Below the pieces are notes generated by a model, which worked only from the letters and a program-made list of their open reading frames with translations, made no database searches and was not told the DNA's origin. A stretch of 64,000 bases of DNA from Streptomyces sp. CNH099 (GTDB lineage Bacteria > Actinomycetota > Actinomycetes > Streptomycetales > Streptomycetaceae): assembly GCA_000514715.1 (NCBI GenBank), contig AZWL01000004.1, forward strand, positions 186,001 to 250,000, in the 5' to 3' direction. The stretch's first letter is position 1; every line of letters starts with the position of its first letter. Shown here one piece after another: positions 38,622-45,987 of this stretch. A program made the position numbers and the translations under genes.

Positions 38622-39443
38622 CTACTCCCGCTCTGCCGCCTGGCGCTGTTTCTCCCGCTCCTCCTCCGCCTCCATCTCCGCGATCACGTCGATCGGCGGC
38701 GGCGCCTGCTTGAGGAAGATGTACGTGAGCGTGACCGCCAGCAGCAGCGGCGGGATCTTCAGCGCCACGATCACCCAGCCGAACTCCTTGGGGTCGGCCC
38801 AGAAGTACAGCGGGAAGAGGATCGCGGACTTGGTCAGGAAGATCAGGCCCCAGGCGTAGCTGGCCTTCGAGTACGCCTTCTTGCGGCCGGGGTTGCGGGT
38901 GCGCCAGGACAGGTTCTCGCGGAACAGCGGCCCGAGGATCAGCCCGATCAGCGGCATGCCCGCGAGCGTGCTGAGGATGTACGCCAGGGCCAGGCCGAGG
39001 CCGTAGAGCAGGCCGGGGAGGTAGAAGTCCTTGGCGTTGCCGGTCATCATCGCGAAGGCGACGCCGATGGCCACGCCGAAGACGCCGCTGAAGGCGTGCT
39101 TGAGGGTGCCGCGGGTGACCAGCCGGGAGAAGCCCAGGAGCAGCGCGACCGCGAGCGCGGCCAGCGCGGACGGCCTGACCTCCGAGCCGATGGTGTAGAC
39201 GAGCACGAAGACGAGCCCGGGGACCGTGGTCTCGACCATGCCGCGGACGCCGCCGAACGCCTCGGCCATCGCGGCCTGGGTGACGGCGTGCGAGTCGCCC
39301 TGCGGTACGTCGGAGGCGTCCCCGCCGGCATCGGCCCCGGGGGCAGGCCCGGCAGCGGGCGCGGCCGCGGCCCCGGGCGGGCCGGCGCCGGTCGTGCCGG
39401 GCCCGCCGGCGCGGTCGTCGGCCGGCTTCTCGAATGACGTCAC
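38622..39443 (-). CDS. DUF3159 membrane protein
   Basis: 273 residues from GTG 39443, which overlaps the stop of the OB-fold gene (GTGA). A disordered Ala/Gly/Pro-rich N-terminus (about 1-60) precedes five or six transmembrane helices (for example TVPGLVFVLVYTIGSEV, YGLGLALAYILSTLAGM, IFLTKSAILFPLYFWA) and a charged coiled tail. This matches the actinobacterial DUF3159 family, whose function is unknown. It is translationally coupled to the OB-fold protein, which suggests they act together. The charged tail EMEAEEEREKQRQAAERE is cytoplasmic by prediction. Confidence 0.88.
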   Translation of the reverse strand: MTSFEKPADDRAGGPGTTGAGPPGAAAAPAAGPAPGADAGGDASDVPQGDSHAVTQAAMAEAFGGVRGMVETTVPGLVFVLVYTIGSEVRPSALAALAVALLLGFSRLVTRGTLKHAFSGVFGVAIGVAFAMMTGNAKDFYLPGLLYGLGLALAYILSTLAGMPLIGLILGPLFRENLSWRTRNPGRKKAYSKASYAWGLIFLTKSAILFPLYFWADPKEFGWVIVALKIPPLLLAVTLTYIFLKQAPPPIDVIAEMEAEEEREKQRQAAERE

Positions 39444-39844
39444 CGCTGCTCCTGTCCGAGGGGTCGCAGTTCGTACTTGGGGTTGAAGAGCACCCGCCGG
39501 CCGCGGCTCATGGCGATGCGGCCGGAGGCGGTCAGGCTGCGGCCCGGCTCGATGCCGGTGATGGCGCGGCGGCCCAGCCAGACCAGGTCGAGCGAGTCGG
39601 TGCCGTCGAACAGCTCCGCCTGAAGTGCGGGGACGCCGGCGCGCGGCTGCAGCGTGACGGTGCGGAGACTGCCGGTGACGGTGACCACGGCGCGGTCGTG
39701 GCACTGCCGGATGGGTGTGACCTCCGCGGTGTCCTCGTCGGGCGGCAGGCTGTCCTCCGCCGACGGCTCTGCGGCCCCGGTGAGGCGGCCCAGCAGCCGG
39801 CGGAGCGGGCCGGCGGGTCGGTCGGCGCTGCGGGCGGGGTCCAT
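39440..39844 (-). CDS. OB-fold nucleic-acid-binding protein
   Basis: 134 residues from ATG 39844. After an acidic linker rich in Pro/Glu (about 25-45), the C-terminal 90 residues form a single OB-fold: AVVTVTGSLRTVTLQPR, ALQAELFDGTDSLDLVWLGR, GIEPGRSLTASGRIAMSRGR, VLFNPKYELRPL. The GxxLxxxGR pattern is typical of small actinobacterial OB-fold proteins encoded beside DUF3159; the biochemical role is not known, with DNA or RNA binding presumed from the fold. Last four bases overlap DUF3159; kdpE ends 32 bp upstream, so read-through from kdpDE is possible. Confidence 0.85.
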   Translation of the reverse strand: MDPARSADRPAGPLRRLLGRLTGAAEPSAEDSLPPDEDTAEVTPIRQCHDRAVVTVTGSLRTVTLQPRAGVPALQAELFDGTDSLDLVWLGRRAITGIEPGRSLTASGRIAMSRGRRVLFNPKYELRPLGQEQR

Positions 39845-39876
39845 GTCCGCAGGGTACCCGTCCGGGGCGGTCCGTT

Positions 39877-40560
39877 TCACTGCTCGAAGCGGTAGCCCAT
39901 GCCCGGCTCGGTGACGAAGTGGCGCGGGTGGGCGGGGTCGGCCTCCAGCTTGCGGCGCAGCTGGGCCATGTAGACCCGCAGGTAGTTGGTCTCCGTGCCG
40001 TACGAGGGGCCCCAGACCTCTTGGAGGAGCTGCTTCTGGCTGACCAGCCGGCCCGCGTTGCGTACGAGCACTTCGAGCAGGTGCCACTCGGTGGGCGTGA
40101 GGCGTACGTCGGCGCCGTCGCGGTTGACCTTCTTGGCGGCGAGGTCGACGGTGAAGGTGCCCGTGGTGACCACGGCCGGGTCGCCGGCGGGCGCGGACGG
40201 CTCGGCGCGCCGGACGGCGGCGCGCAGCCGGGCGAGCAGCTCGTCCATGCCGAAGGGCTTGGTCACGTAGTCGTCGGCGCCCGCGTCGAGGGCCTCGACC
40301 TTCTCGTCGGAGCTGTGCCGGGCGGAGAGCACCAGGATCGGCACCCGGGTCCAGCCGCGGATGCCGCGGATGACGTCGACGCCGTCCATGTCGGGCAGGC
40401 CGAGGTCCAGGACGATCACGTCGGGGCGGCGGTCGGCGGCGAGCTTGAGCGCGGTGGCGCCGTCCTGGGCGGCGTCCACCTCGTACGCGCGCGCCTTGAG
40501 GTTGATGACCAGGGCGCGCACGATCTGCGGCTCGTCGTCGACCACGAGCACCCGGTGCAT
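39877..40560 (-). CDS. kdpE: KdpE response regulator
   Basis: 227 residues. Receiver domain with acidic pocket (VVDDEPQ), phospho-acceptor Asp in VIVLDLGLPDMDG and the invariant Lys in YVTKPFG; C-terminal OmpR/PhoB winged helix (LTPTEWHLLEVLVRNAGRLV, YLRVYMAQLRRKLE, GMGYRFE). Sequence style and the upstream kdpD identify KdpE, which activates the high-affinity potassium pump kdpFABC in response to low potassium or osmotic stress. No kdpFABC genes are in this window, so its targets are elsewhere or have changed. The gap to kdpD is 145 bp, long for a two-component pair. Confidence 0.93.
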   Translation of the reverse strand: MHRVLVVDDEPQIVRALVINLKARAYEVDAAQDGATALKLAADRRPDVIVLDLGLPDMDGVDVIRGIRGWTRVPILVLSARHSSDEKVEALDAGADDYVTKPFGMDELLARLRAAVRRAEPSAPAGDPAVVTTGTFTVDLAAKKVNRDGADVRLTPTEWHLLEVLVRNAGRLVSQKQLLQEVWGPSYGTETNYLRVYMAQLRRKLEADPAHPRHFVTEPGMGYRFEQ

Positions 40561-40572
40561 GGCTGCCGCCTT

Positions 40573-40599
40573 TCGTTCCAGTCGTTCCAGTCGTTCCAG
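40573..40599. repeat. Three tandem 9-bp repeats in the kdpD-kdpE gap
   Basis: TCGTTCCAG occurs three times without spacing just ahead of the kdpE start. On the coding strand each unit contains GGAACGA. Could be replication slippage or a small regulatory RNA element; no function shown. Confidence 0.5.
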
Positions 40600-40705
40600 C
40601 GGGGGTGTGCGGGGGTACGGACCCGGGGGCGCCCCGGCGGCGCGTGCGGCCGGACGGCCGCCGCTCGCGGCCGGGCCGGCGGCCTCTGCGGCCGGGTCGG
40701 CGGCG

Positions 40706-43273
40706 TCACGTCGTCGCCTGGGCCGGCAGCTCGGCCGGCGCCGGTGTGCCGCGGCCGGGCGCCGCCCGCAGCGTGAGCACCATGGTCAGCCCGCCGCCCG
40801 GGGTGTCCTCGGCGACGAGGGTGCCGCCCAGCGCCTCGGCGAAGCCGCGGGCGACCGCGAGCCCGAGGCCCACGCCGGCGCCGCGCGGCGCGTCCCCGTA
40901 GCGCTGGAAGGGCTCGAAGATGCGGTCCTTGCCGCTGTCGGGGACGCCGGGCCCGCGGTCGGCCACGCGCAGCTCCACCCGGTCGCCGAGGGCGCTCGCC
41001 TGCACCAGGACGGGCATGCCGGGCGGACTGTACTTGACCGCGTTCTCGACGACGTTCGCCACCGAGCGCTCCAGCAGCCCGGCGTCGACGGTGACCATCG
41101 GCGTGGTCTCGGGAACCCGCAGCGTCACGCTGCCCTCCGGCACCCCGGCCAGCGCCTTCGGCACCACCTCGTCGAGGTCCACCTCGCGCGGCAGCGGCGT
41201 GACGGTGCCGGTCTGCAGCCGGGACATGTCGAGCAGGTTGCCGACGAGGGCGTCCAGCCGGTCGGCGCCGTCCTCGATGGCGGCGAGCAGCTCCGCCTCG
41301 TCCTCCGGGGACCAGGCCACGTCGTCGGAGCGCAGCGAGGTGACGGCGGCCTTGATGGCGGCGAGCGGGGTGCGCAGGTCGTGGCTGACCGCGGCGAGGA
41401 GCGCGGTGCGGATGCGGTTGCCCTCGGCCAGCTTGCGGGCCTCCACGGCTTCGGCGGCCAGCCGCTGCCGTTCCAGTACGACGGCGGCCTGGGCGGCGAA
41501 CGCGCCGAGGACGCGGCGGTCGGCGGCGGGCAGCTTGCGGCCGGTGAGCGCCAGCGCCATGCCGTCGCCGACGGGCATGTCGGCGTCGGCGTCGTCGGGG
41601 TTGGCCGTCCCGCCGGCGTCGCCGTCGCTGCCGACGCAGCCCACGCACGTCCAGCCGTCCTCGTCGCGCTGCCGCTCGAAGAGCGACACGGACTCCATGC
41701 CGAACGTCTCGCGCACCCGGTCCAGCAGCGATTCGAGCGACGCCTCGCCGCGCAGCACGCTGCCCGCGAGCAGCGACATCACCTCGGACTCGGCGCGCAG
41801 CCGGGCGGCCTGGGAGGTGCGGCGGGCGGCGAGGTCGACGACGGACGCCACCGCGACGGCGACGCCGAAGAAGACGCCGAGGGCGACGATGTTGCGCACG
41901 TCGGCGATGGTGAAGGTCTCCACCGGCGGGGTGAGGTAGTAGTTCAGCAGCAGCGAGCCGACGGCGGCGGACGCCAGCGCCGGCAGGGTGCCGCCGAGGA
42001 GGGCCGCCAGCACGGTGGCGAAGAGGAACAGCAGCACCTCGTTGGCCAGCCCGAGGCCCCGGTCGAGCCGCAGCATCACCCAGGTGAGCAGCGCGGGCCC
42101 GGTCAGTCCCGACAGCCAGCCGGCGGCGATACGGCCGCGGCCGAGGCGCGCGCCGCGGGACAGCGGCAGCCCGCGGCCCTTGGCGACCTCGCCGTGGGTG
42201 ACGATGTGCACGTCGAGGTCCGGCCCGGACTCGCGGGCCACGGTGGCGCCGACCCCGGGGCCGAAGACGTACTGCCACGCCTTGCGGCGGCTGGAGCCCA
42301 GCACGATCTGGGTGGCGTTGACACCGCGCGCGAACTCCAGCAGGGCGTCCGGCACGTCGTCGCCGATGACGTGGTGGAACGTACCGCCCAGATCCTCGAC
42401 GAGGGTGCGCTGGACGGCCAGCTCCTCGGGGGAGGCGGTGGTGAGGGGGGCGAGGCCGTCGCTGTGGGCGATGTAGACGGCCATGATCTCGCCGCCCGCG
42501 CCCTTGGTCGCCAGCCGGGCGCCGCGGCGGATGAGGGTACGGCCCTCGGGGCCGCCGCTGAGGCCGACGACGATGCGCTCGCGGGCCTGCCAGGTGTCGC
42601 GTATGTGGTGCTCGGTGCGGTACTCGCGCAGGTAGTCGTCGACGCGGTCGGCGACCCACAGCAGGGCCAGCTCGCGCAGGGCGGTGAGGTTGCCGGGGCG
42701 GAAGTAGTTGGACAGCGCGGCGTCGATCCTGCCGGGGTCGTAGATGTTGCCGTGGGCCATGCGGCGGCGCAGCGCCTCGGGCGACATGTCGACAAGCTCG
42801 ATCTGGTCGGCGCGGCGGACCACGGCGTCCGGGACGGTCTCGCGCTGCCGTACGCCGGTGATGTTCTCCACGACGTCCCCCAGCGACTCCAGGTGCTGGA
42901 TGTTGACGGTCGAGATGACGTCGACGCCCGCGTGCAGCAGCACCTTGATGTCCTGCCAGCGCTTCTCGTTGCGGGAGCCGGGCACGTTGGAGTGCGCCAT
43001 CTCGTCCACGAGCACGACGGCGGGGCGGCGGGCGAGGACGGCGTCCACGTCCATCTCGGTGAACCGCGTGCCGCGGTGGTCCAGCTCCCGGCGCGGTATC
43101 TGCTCCAGGCCGTGCAGCAGCACCTCGGTGCGCGGCCTGCCGTGGTGCTCGACGAAGCCGACGACGACGTCCGTGCCGCGCTCCAGCCGGCGGTGCGCCT
43201 CGGAGAGCATCGCGTAGGTCTTGCCGACGCCCGGCGCGGCGCCCAGGTAGATCCGCAGCTTGCCCCGTGTCAT
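40706..43273 (-). CDS. kdpD: KdpD sensor histidine kinase
   Basis: 855 residues. The N-terminal KdpD domain has the Walker A motif GAAPGVGKTYAM and the diagnostic VDEMAHSNVPGSRNEKRWQD block, then a universal-stress-like domain (ERIVVGLSGGPEG), four membrane helices (about 400-500), a GAF-like segment and a kinase core with SHDLRTPLAAI, NVVENAVKYS, DRGPGVP and GVGLGLAVARG. It phosphorylates KdpE in response to low potassium or turgor. Full length for the family. A run of GAF-region acidic residues and GCVG motif are ordinary. It is the first gene of a possible kdpD-kdpE-OB-DUF3159 unit. Confidence 0.95.
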   Translation of the reverse strand: MTRGKLRIYLGAAPGVGKTYAMLSEAHRRLERGTDVVVGFVEHHGRPRTEVLLHGLEQIPRRELDHRGTRFTEMDVDAVLARRPAVVLVDEMAHSNVPGSRNEKRWQDIKVLLHAGVDVISTVNIQHLESLGDVVENITGVRQRETVPDAVVRRADQIELVDMSPEALRRRMAHGNIYDPGRIDAALSNYFRPGNLTALRELALLWVADRVDDYLREYRTEHHIRDTWQARERIVVGLSGGPEGRTLIRRGARLATKGAGGEIMAVYIAHSDGLAPLTTASPEELAVQRTLVEDLGGTFHHVIGDDVPDALLEFARGVNATQIVLGSSRRKAWQYVFGPGVGATVARESGPDLDVHIVTHGEVAKGRGLPLSRGARLGRGRIAAGWLSGLTGPALLTWVMLRLDRGLGLANEVLLFLFATVLAALLGGTLPALASAAVGSLLLNYYLTPPVETFTIADVRNIVALGVFFGVAVAVASVVDLAARRTSQAARLRAESEVMSLLAGSVLRGEASLESLLDRVRETFGMESVSLFERQRDEDGWTCVGCVGSDGDAGGTANPDDADADMPVGDGMALALTGRKLPAADRRVLGAFAAQAAVVLERQRLAAEAVEARKLAEGNRIRTALLAAVSHDLRTPLAAIKAAVTSLRSDDVAWSPEDEAELLAAIEDGADRLDALVGNLLDMSRLQTGTVTPLPREVDLDEVVPKALAGVPEGSVTLRVPETTPMVTVDAGLLERSVANVVENAVKYSPPGMPVLVQASALGDRVELRVADRGPGVPDSGKDRIFEPFQRYGDAPRGAGVGLGLAVARGFAEALGGTLVAEDTPGGGLTMVLTLRAAPGRGTPAPAELPAQATT

Positions 43274-43497
43274 GACTCGATTGTCCGTCCGCTTCCGTGC
43301 GTGTGGCAGCGTCGAGCGTACGGCCGCGGGGCGGGGGCGTGCGCCCGGCGCGGGGGGCGCGCGGCGGACCTTGACGTATCCCTGACGGGGGGCGGGGGTG
43401 CGGGCGGAGGCGTGGGCGGGTGCGGTACGGGCCGGGGGGCGCCGGCCGCCGGGAGGCCGGCCCCCGGCCCGGGGCGCCGGATCCCCGGGTCACCGGG

Positions 43498-44313
43498 TCA
43501 GGTGGCGGACGGTTGCGGGGACGCCGCCGCGGCCGGGCCCGCGTCGTCCGCGTGGTCGGTGATCGTCCCGTCGCGCAGCTCCAGCACCCGGTCCGCGACG
43601 TCCAGCAGCGCCGCGTCGTGCGTGGCCACCAGCGCCGTGACGTTCTCGCCGCGCACCACCGCCCGCAGCAGCTCCATCACCGCGTGCCCCGTCTCCGCGT
43701 CCAGCTGCCCCGTCGGCTCGTCCGCGATGATCAGCGCCGGCTTGTTCGCCAGCGCCCGGGCGATGGCCACCCGCTGCTGCTGCCCGCCGGACAGCTCCCC
43801 GGGCCGCTGCGCGGCGTGGTCCGCCAGCCCGACCAGCGCGAGGAGCAGCTCCACCCGCTCCTCCCGCTCCCGCGGCGGCACCTTGCGCAGCCGCATCGGC
43901 ACCCCGACGTTCTCGGCCGCGGACAGGATCGGGATCAGCCCGAACGACTGGAAGACCAGCCCGATCCGGTCCCGCCGCAGCCGCAGCAGCTCCGCCTCGC
44001 CGAGCCCGGACAGCGCGACGCCGTCCAGCTCGATACGGCCGGAGTCGGCGACGTCGAGCCCCGCGACGAGGTTCAGCAGCGTGGTCTTGCCGGAGCCCGA
44101 GCGGCCCTTCAGCGCCACCAGCTCGCCGCGCGGCACCCGCAGCGACACCCCGCGCAGGGCGTGCACGGCGGTGGCGCCGCTGCCGTACGTGCGGTGCAGG
44201 TCCCGGACGACGACCATGGCGCGGTCGCCGCGGCGGTCGCCGTCGCCGTCGCGGTCGCCGGCCGCGCCCCGTTCCCGTACCGACGCGGCGTCTCTGCCGG
44301 TGTCCTCGCTCAT
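43498..44313 (-). CDS. ABC transporter ATP-binding protein (MacB/LolD type)
   Basis: 271 residues. Walker A GRSGSGKTTLL, Q-loop VFQSFGLIP, signature LSGGQQQRVAIARAL, Walker B LIIADEPT and His switch VATHDAAL are all present. The LDVADSGRIELDG style is that of ATPases serving FtsX-like permeases. ATG 44313 overlaps the upstream ATPase stop as ATGA, so the two ATPases are translated together and may form a heterodimer driving the two large permeases encoded further upstream. The charged N-terminal 30 residues vary and may be untranslated if the later in-frame GTG is used. Confidence 0.93.
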   Translation of the reverse strand: MSEDTGRDAASVRERGAAGDRDGDGDRRGDRAMVVVRDLHRTYGSGATAVHALRGVSLRVPRGELVALKGRSGSGKTTLLNLVAGLDVADSGRIELDGVALSGLGEAELLRLRRDRIGLVFQSFGLIPILSAAENVGVPMRLRKVPPREREERVELLLALVGLADHAAQRPGELSGGQQQRVAIARALANKPALIIADEPTGQLDAETGHAVMELLRAVVRGENVTALVATHDAALLDVADRVLELRDGTITDHADDAGPAAAASPQPSAT

Positions 44314-45308
44314 GCGTCCGCCCCCTCGTCGTGCGCTTCACCCGCGTCGTGCGTTCGGCCCGCGCCGTGCGCTTCACCGGGCTGCCCGCCGGCCCGCCAG
44401 ACCCCCACGTGGTCCGGCTCCGCGGTCAGCCGCACCCGCCGCCGCAGACCGTACCGCTCGACGTACTCGCGCGGCAGCTGCAGCCTGCCGACGCGGTCGA
44501 GCACGGCGTACTCGGCGGCCGTCAGCTCCCCGTCCCGCAGCGTCTCGGCGGCGGTGCGCCCGTCGCGGATCTGCACCGTGCGGCGCACCTGGCGGGAGAC
44601 CAGCGGGTCGTGGGTGACGACGAGCACGGTGGCGCCCAGCTCCCCGTTGGCCCGGCGCAGCGCCGCGAAGACCTGTTCGCCGCTCGCGGTGTCCAGCTCC
44701 CCGGTCGGCTCGTCGGCCAGCAGCACCCGCGGCCGGTTCGCGGCGGCGACGGCGACGGCGACGCGCTGCTGCTCGCCGCCGGACAGCTCCGCGGGACGCC
44801 GGTGCGCGCAGTCGCCGACGCCGAGCGCGTCGAGGAGGTCCGCGGCCCGGCCCGGCCGCTCGCGGCGGGGGGTACGGGCGTACGCCATGGGCAGCGCGAC
44901 GTTCTCCAGGGCGGTCAGGTACGGCAGCAGGTTGCGGGCGGCCTGCTGCCAGACGAAGCCGACGGTGCGGCGGCGGTACGCGAGGCGCTCGCGGCGGCCC
45001 ATGGCGAGCAGGTCGTGCCCGGCGACGCGGGCGCGCCCCGCGGTGGGCACGTCGAGGCCGGCGAGGATGCCGAGCAGGGTGGACTTGCCGGAGCCGGAGG
45101 CGCCGACGAGCGCGGTCATCTCGCCCTCGGCGACGGCGAGGTCGAGGCCCTGGAGGGCCTGCACCTCGACGCCTTCGGCGTGGAAGATGCGCACGAGATT
45201 GTCGCAGTCGACGAGGGGGCGGTCGCCGCCGGGCGCGGGCGCCTGTCGGGCGCCGCGCTCCAACTCGGCGAGATCGGGGGCGGGGGCCGGGGTGCGGGGT
45301 TCGGTCAC
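44310..45308 (-). CDS. ABC transporter ATP-binding protein
   Basis: 332 residues from GTG 45308, which has CAGGAGG 6 nt upstream. Walker A GASGSGKSTLL, signature LSGGEQQRVAVAVA, Walker B VLLADEPT and H-loop VVTHDPL are complete. A C-terminal extension of about 90 residues (ELTAAEYAVLDRVGRLQLPR and onward) contains an AbrB-like stretch and a His/Gly/Glu-rich end, unusual for a simple ATPase. It pairs with the next ATPase by a 4-bp overlap. A 679-bp gap separates it from the permease genes, so it may have its own promoter. Confidence 0.93.
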   Translation of the reverse strand: MTEPRTPAPAPDLAELERGARQAPAPGGDRPLVDCDNLVRIFHAEGVEVQALQGLDLAVAEGEMTALVGASGSGKSTLLGILAGLDVPTAGRARVAGHDLLAMGRRERLAYRRRTVGFVWQQAARNLLPYLTALENVALPMAYARTPRRERPGRAADLLDALGVGDCAHRRPAELSGGEQQRVAVAVAAANRPRVLLADEPTGELDTASGEQVFAALRRANGELGATVLVVTHDPLVSRQVRRTVQIRDGRTAAETLRDGELTAAEYAVLDRVGRLQLPREYVERYGLRRRVRLTAEPDHVGVWRAGGQPGEAHGAGRTHDAGEAHDEGADA

Positions 45309-45987
45309 GCGGACCTCCTGGGCCGGGTCCGGGCGGTCGGGACACGAGGCGGGGGCGGGTGCGGGGCGGCGCGGGGGCGCGGTGGTGCGCCGCGGCAGGA
45401 CACGGGCCCGGGGCGGCCCGGGGGCCGCGGCGGCGGAGCAGGCGGACGGACACGGGGCGCGTACACGCGGCGGTCGCGGGCCGCGCCGCCGGCACCACGG
45501 CACACCCGCCGGCCGGAGACCGCCGCCACGGCACCGTACGGGCCCACCCGCCTCGGCGCCGCGCGGGCGGGCGAGAGCCGCAGCACGTGCGGCGGGCGGC
45601 CGCACATCGCCAGCGGTACGGCACACCCGCCGGCGGGACACCAGCGGCAGGCCCCGGCCCGACCCCGGACCGCGACGGCGGAACGCGCGCCACCGCGGCG
45701 ACGCAGACGGACGGGGCATCCAGCGCGTACGCGCGGCTGCACGCCGCCGCCCGCGGCACGGCACACCCGCACCCCAGCCCCCGCGCGGGGCAGCGGCGGC
45801 CGCGCACGCGGGGCCGCCGGGCTGGGACCCGCAGCACGTGCGGCTGCCGGGCGTGCGTCTCCGCCCCGCGTGCCCGCCCGGCGAGGGCCCCGCGCCAGGC
45901 CGTCCGGGCGCGGGCCCCGCCCGGCGGCGCAGGACGGCCACCGCCCGCGACCCTGCCGTGGCACCGGCCGGGCGGGGCCCGGCGGGG
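45309..45987. other. Long intergenic gap with short repeats inside the ABC exporter locus
   Basis: No credible gene. The stretch has interspersed exact repeats: ACGGCACACCCGC at 45497-45509, 45618-45630 and 45758-45770, and the near-palindrome CCGCAGCACGTGCGGC (core GCACGTGC) at 45578-45593 and 45829-45844. All other gene junctions in this locus overlap by 4 bp. The repeats look like multiple binding sites for a regulator of the two ATPase genes, but could be RNA elements or drift. Confidence 0.6.

Noticed and set aside
45309..45987. CRISPR-like array in the ABC gap
   Set aside because: Repeats are only 13-16 bp, irregularly spaced, of two kinds, and there are no cas genes.
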